From the NCBI GenBank assembly GCA_003220905.1, contig QHTS01000154.1, forward strand, positions 1-7,830: a stretch of 7,830 nucleotides of DNA, read 5' to 3'. Positions 6,570 to 7,830 of this stretch are shown here, piece by piece. A program made the position numbers and the translations under genes. The notes below the pieces were generated by a model, which searched no databases, was not told the origin of the DNA, and was given only the letters and a program-made list of their open reading frames with translations. Numbering within the stretch: the stretch's first letter is position 1; every line of letters starts with the position of its first letter. The stretch comes from Gemmatimonadota bacterium (GTDB lineage Bacteria; Gemmatimonadota; Gemmatimonadetes; Gemmatimonadales; GWC2-71-9).

Positions 6570-7792
6570 CTCTGCCGGTCGCCGGTCCGCTCCAGCTTCT
6601 CGAAAAATCGCTCGATGGCCGGCCACTGGGCGTGGACGTCGTCGTATCCCGCCTCCACCAGGCGAGCCGTGTGCAGCGGATGGAACAACAGGAAACCGAG
6701 GAACTCCGACGCCGCGTCCCGCTGTCCGCCCATCGCGCGTACGATCCGGCGCACGCCTGGCGGCAGCAGCCGGCCCTGCCCCGCGGCGAGGTCGGCCAGA
6801 CTGCGGGTCGGGTGCAACAGCAGCAGCTCGACAGGTCGCAGGCCGTCGGGCGCGGGGATGTGCGGCGGCAGCGCGGAGAGCAGCTGGTTCACCCGGTCGA
6901 GCCGCTCGGCGTCGGCCTCGAGCGCGTCGTGGAAGATGGCCTCGAACAGCAAGCCCAGCGCCTCCGCTGCGCTCGGGTAATCGCCCGCACGTGCAGGGGA
7001 CGTGGCGCGGCGCGGCGTCGTCAGCCCGATGGCGACGACGGCTCGGGCGCCGAGGTGCAGCGCGGGCGCGAGCGGCGCCGTCTGACGGACGCTGCCGTCA
7101 CCGTAGAACTCGGCGCCGATGTGCACGGCTGGAAAGAGAATCGGAAGCGCCGCGGACGCCATCACGTGATCGAGCGTGAGTCGCGTGCGCACGGCGATGC
7201 GCTGGACCCGTTCCCAGGTCGGCGTGTCGGAGGCCCCCTGCACGAATGTGACGGAACGCCCTGTGGTGTACGACATCGCGCTGAGCGCAACCGAACGGAG
7301 TCGCCCGTAGACGATGTTCGCGTCGACGCCCCCCGGATTCACGCACTGGGCCAGGAACGCGCGCAGCGGGCGCGTGTCGGCGAGCCCGTGGACGGCCACC
7401 GGCCCACGCCGCCGGCCCGTGGCGCTGTGCCACACCCAGCGGAGCATCGAGCCGGCCAGCCGGGCCGGCCGCACGCGGTAGACCTCCTCGCTCGTCAGGC
7501 GGTCCCACTGCGCGCGCAGGCCTGCGACGGCGGCGGCCAGCGGGCCCTGGTGGGCGGCGAGGTAGAACGTGTTGATCGCACCCACCGACATCCCGGAGAG
7601 GATCGGGAACTCGAGGCCGGGCAACCGCTCCGCCAGCCCGGCGAGCACCCCCACGTGATACGCGCCGCGAGCACCGCCACCCGACAACACGAGCGCGAGG
7701 TGGGAGGAGTAGCGCCACGCGCCCGGCGGGCGCTCGCCCGGCGCCGTCTGGGTAAGCGCACGCGGGGATGAGACGTGGCGTACCGGACTCAT
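6566..7792 (-). CDS. Patatin-like phospholipase / lipid acyl hydrolase family protein
   Basis: The 408-residue protein has the patatin Ser-Asp dyad fold. LALVLSGGGARGAYHVGVL (about residues 32-50) contains the oxyanion-hole GGGxRG; GMSVGAIN holds the GxSxG nucleophile Ser69; and YGDGSVRQTAPLAPA supplies Asp232 of the DG motif. After the catalytic core (about 30-255) comes a helical extension with RPVELLLLHPTRSLADLA and a late SEFLGFLLFHPLHTARLVEAGYDD segment, as in many bacterial patatin proteins. The family hydrolyses acyl esters of phospholipids or neutral lipids; the actual substrate cannot be told. No signal peptide or transmembrane helix is evident, so a cytoplasmic or peripheral membrane site is likely. 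The ATG at 7792 precedes a polar stretch of about 30 residues, so a later start is possible. No good ribosome-binding site is seen. It reads toward ssrA with a 33-base gap and no clear terminator between. Confidence 0.92.
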   Translation of the reverse strand: MSPVRHVSSPRALTQTAPGERPPGAWRYSSHLALVLSGGGARGAYHVGVLAGLAERLPGLEFPILSGMSVGAINTFYLAAHQGPLAAAVAGLRAQWDRLTSEEVYRVRPARLAGSMLRWVWHSATGRRRGPVAVHGLADTRPLRAFLAQCVNPGGVDANIVYGRLRSVALSAMSYTTGRSVTFVQGASDTPTWERVQRIAVRTRLTLDHVMASAALPILFPAVHIGAEFYGDGSVRQTAPLAPALHLGARAVVAIGLTTPRRATSPARAGDYPSAAEALGLLFEAIFHDALEADAERLDRVNQLLSALPPHIPAPDGLRPVELLLLHPTRSLADLAAGQGRLLPPGVRRIVRAMGGQRDAASEFLGFLLFHPLHTARLVEAGYDDVHAQWPAIERFFEKLERTGDRQS

Positions 7793-7804
7793 CGCTACCC
7801 GGAA

Positions 7805-7825
7805 TGCCGCCCTTTCGCGGCGGTA
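7805..7825. repeat. Small inverted repeat upstream of the patatin gene
   Basis: TGCCGCC (7805-7811) and GGCGGTA (7819-7825) form a 7-bp stem with one G-T pair and a seven-base loop, 12 bases before the patatin start codon. It could be a 5' leader hairpin, an operator half-site pair or the end of a neighbouring gene's terminator; the window ends too soon to tell. Confidence 0.35.
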
Positions 7826-7830
7826 ATGCA

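Noticed and set aside
6548..7771. Plus-strand open frame of 407 codons opposite patatin
   Set aside because: The minus strand has all three patatin catalytic motifs; the plus frame is Arg/Gln/His-rich without motifs.
1..7830. A novel defence, mobile or biosynthetic system
   Set aside because: All gene-sized space is filled by recognisable core genes and a tmRNA; no unknown conserved gene cluster, integrase, transposase or array is present.

Overview
This is a GC-rich bacterial chromosomal segment of core metabolic and housekeeping genes. No phage, plasmid, transposon or CRISPR signature is visible. The small-type PurL, a PurF with Fe-S ligand cysteines, a bacterial pyruvate phosphate dikinase, a one-piece tmRNA and weak or absent Shine-Dalgarno sequences fit an uncultured high-GC lineage. 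Gemmatimonadota or a similar soil or sediment phylum is a guess from overall impression, not something the sequence proves.

Layout. Bases 2-6112 (+) hold a tightly packed run: purL (5' end outside the window), purF seven bases later, then ppdK six bases later. PurF catalyses the first committed step of purine synthesis and PurL the fourth. The spacing suggests one transcript. The ppdK reading frame is broken once, near 4506-4513; both halves are otherwise well conserved and together make about 887 residues, so this is either a recent one-base deletion or a sequence error. Bases 6113-6170 form a long imperfect hairpin between converging transcripts. Bases 6178-6532 (-) are ssrA (tmRNA), with a clear tag reading frame and a good sigma-70-type promoter. 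Bases 6566-7792 (-) encode a patatin-like lipid hydrolase reading toward ssrA. The last 38 bases are its upstream region.

How the genes relate. PurF releases pyrophosphate and the pathway leads to AMP; PPDK interconverts ATP + Pi + pyruvate with AMP + PPi + PEP. Co-transcription could therefore place a PPi/AMP-using enzyme beside a PPi-producing pathway (inference). The tmRNA and the patatin are not functionally linked to this run.

Unusual structure. Three short arrays with 7-bp periodicity occur in the window: two inside purL coding sequence and one forming the ppdK/ssrA intergenic hairpin. I found no new multi-gene system; the frameshift and the heptamer arrays are the items most worth checking.
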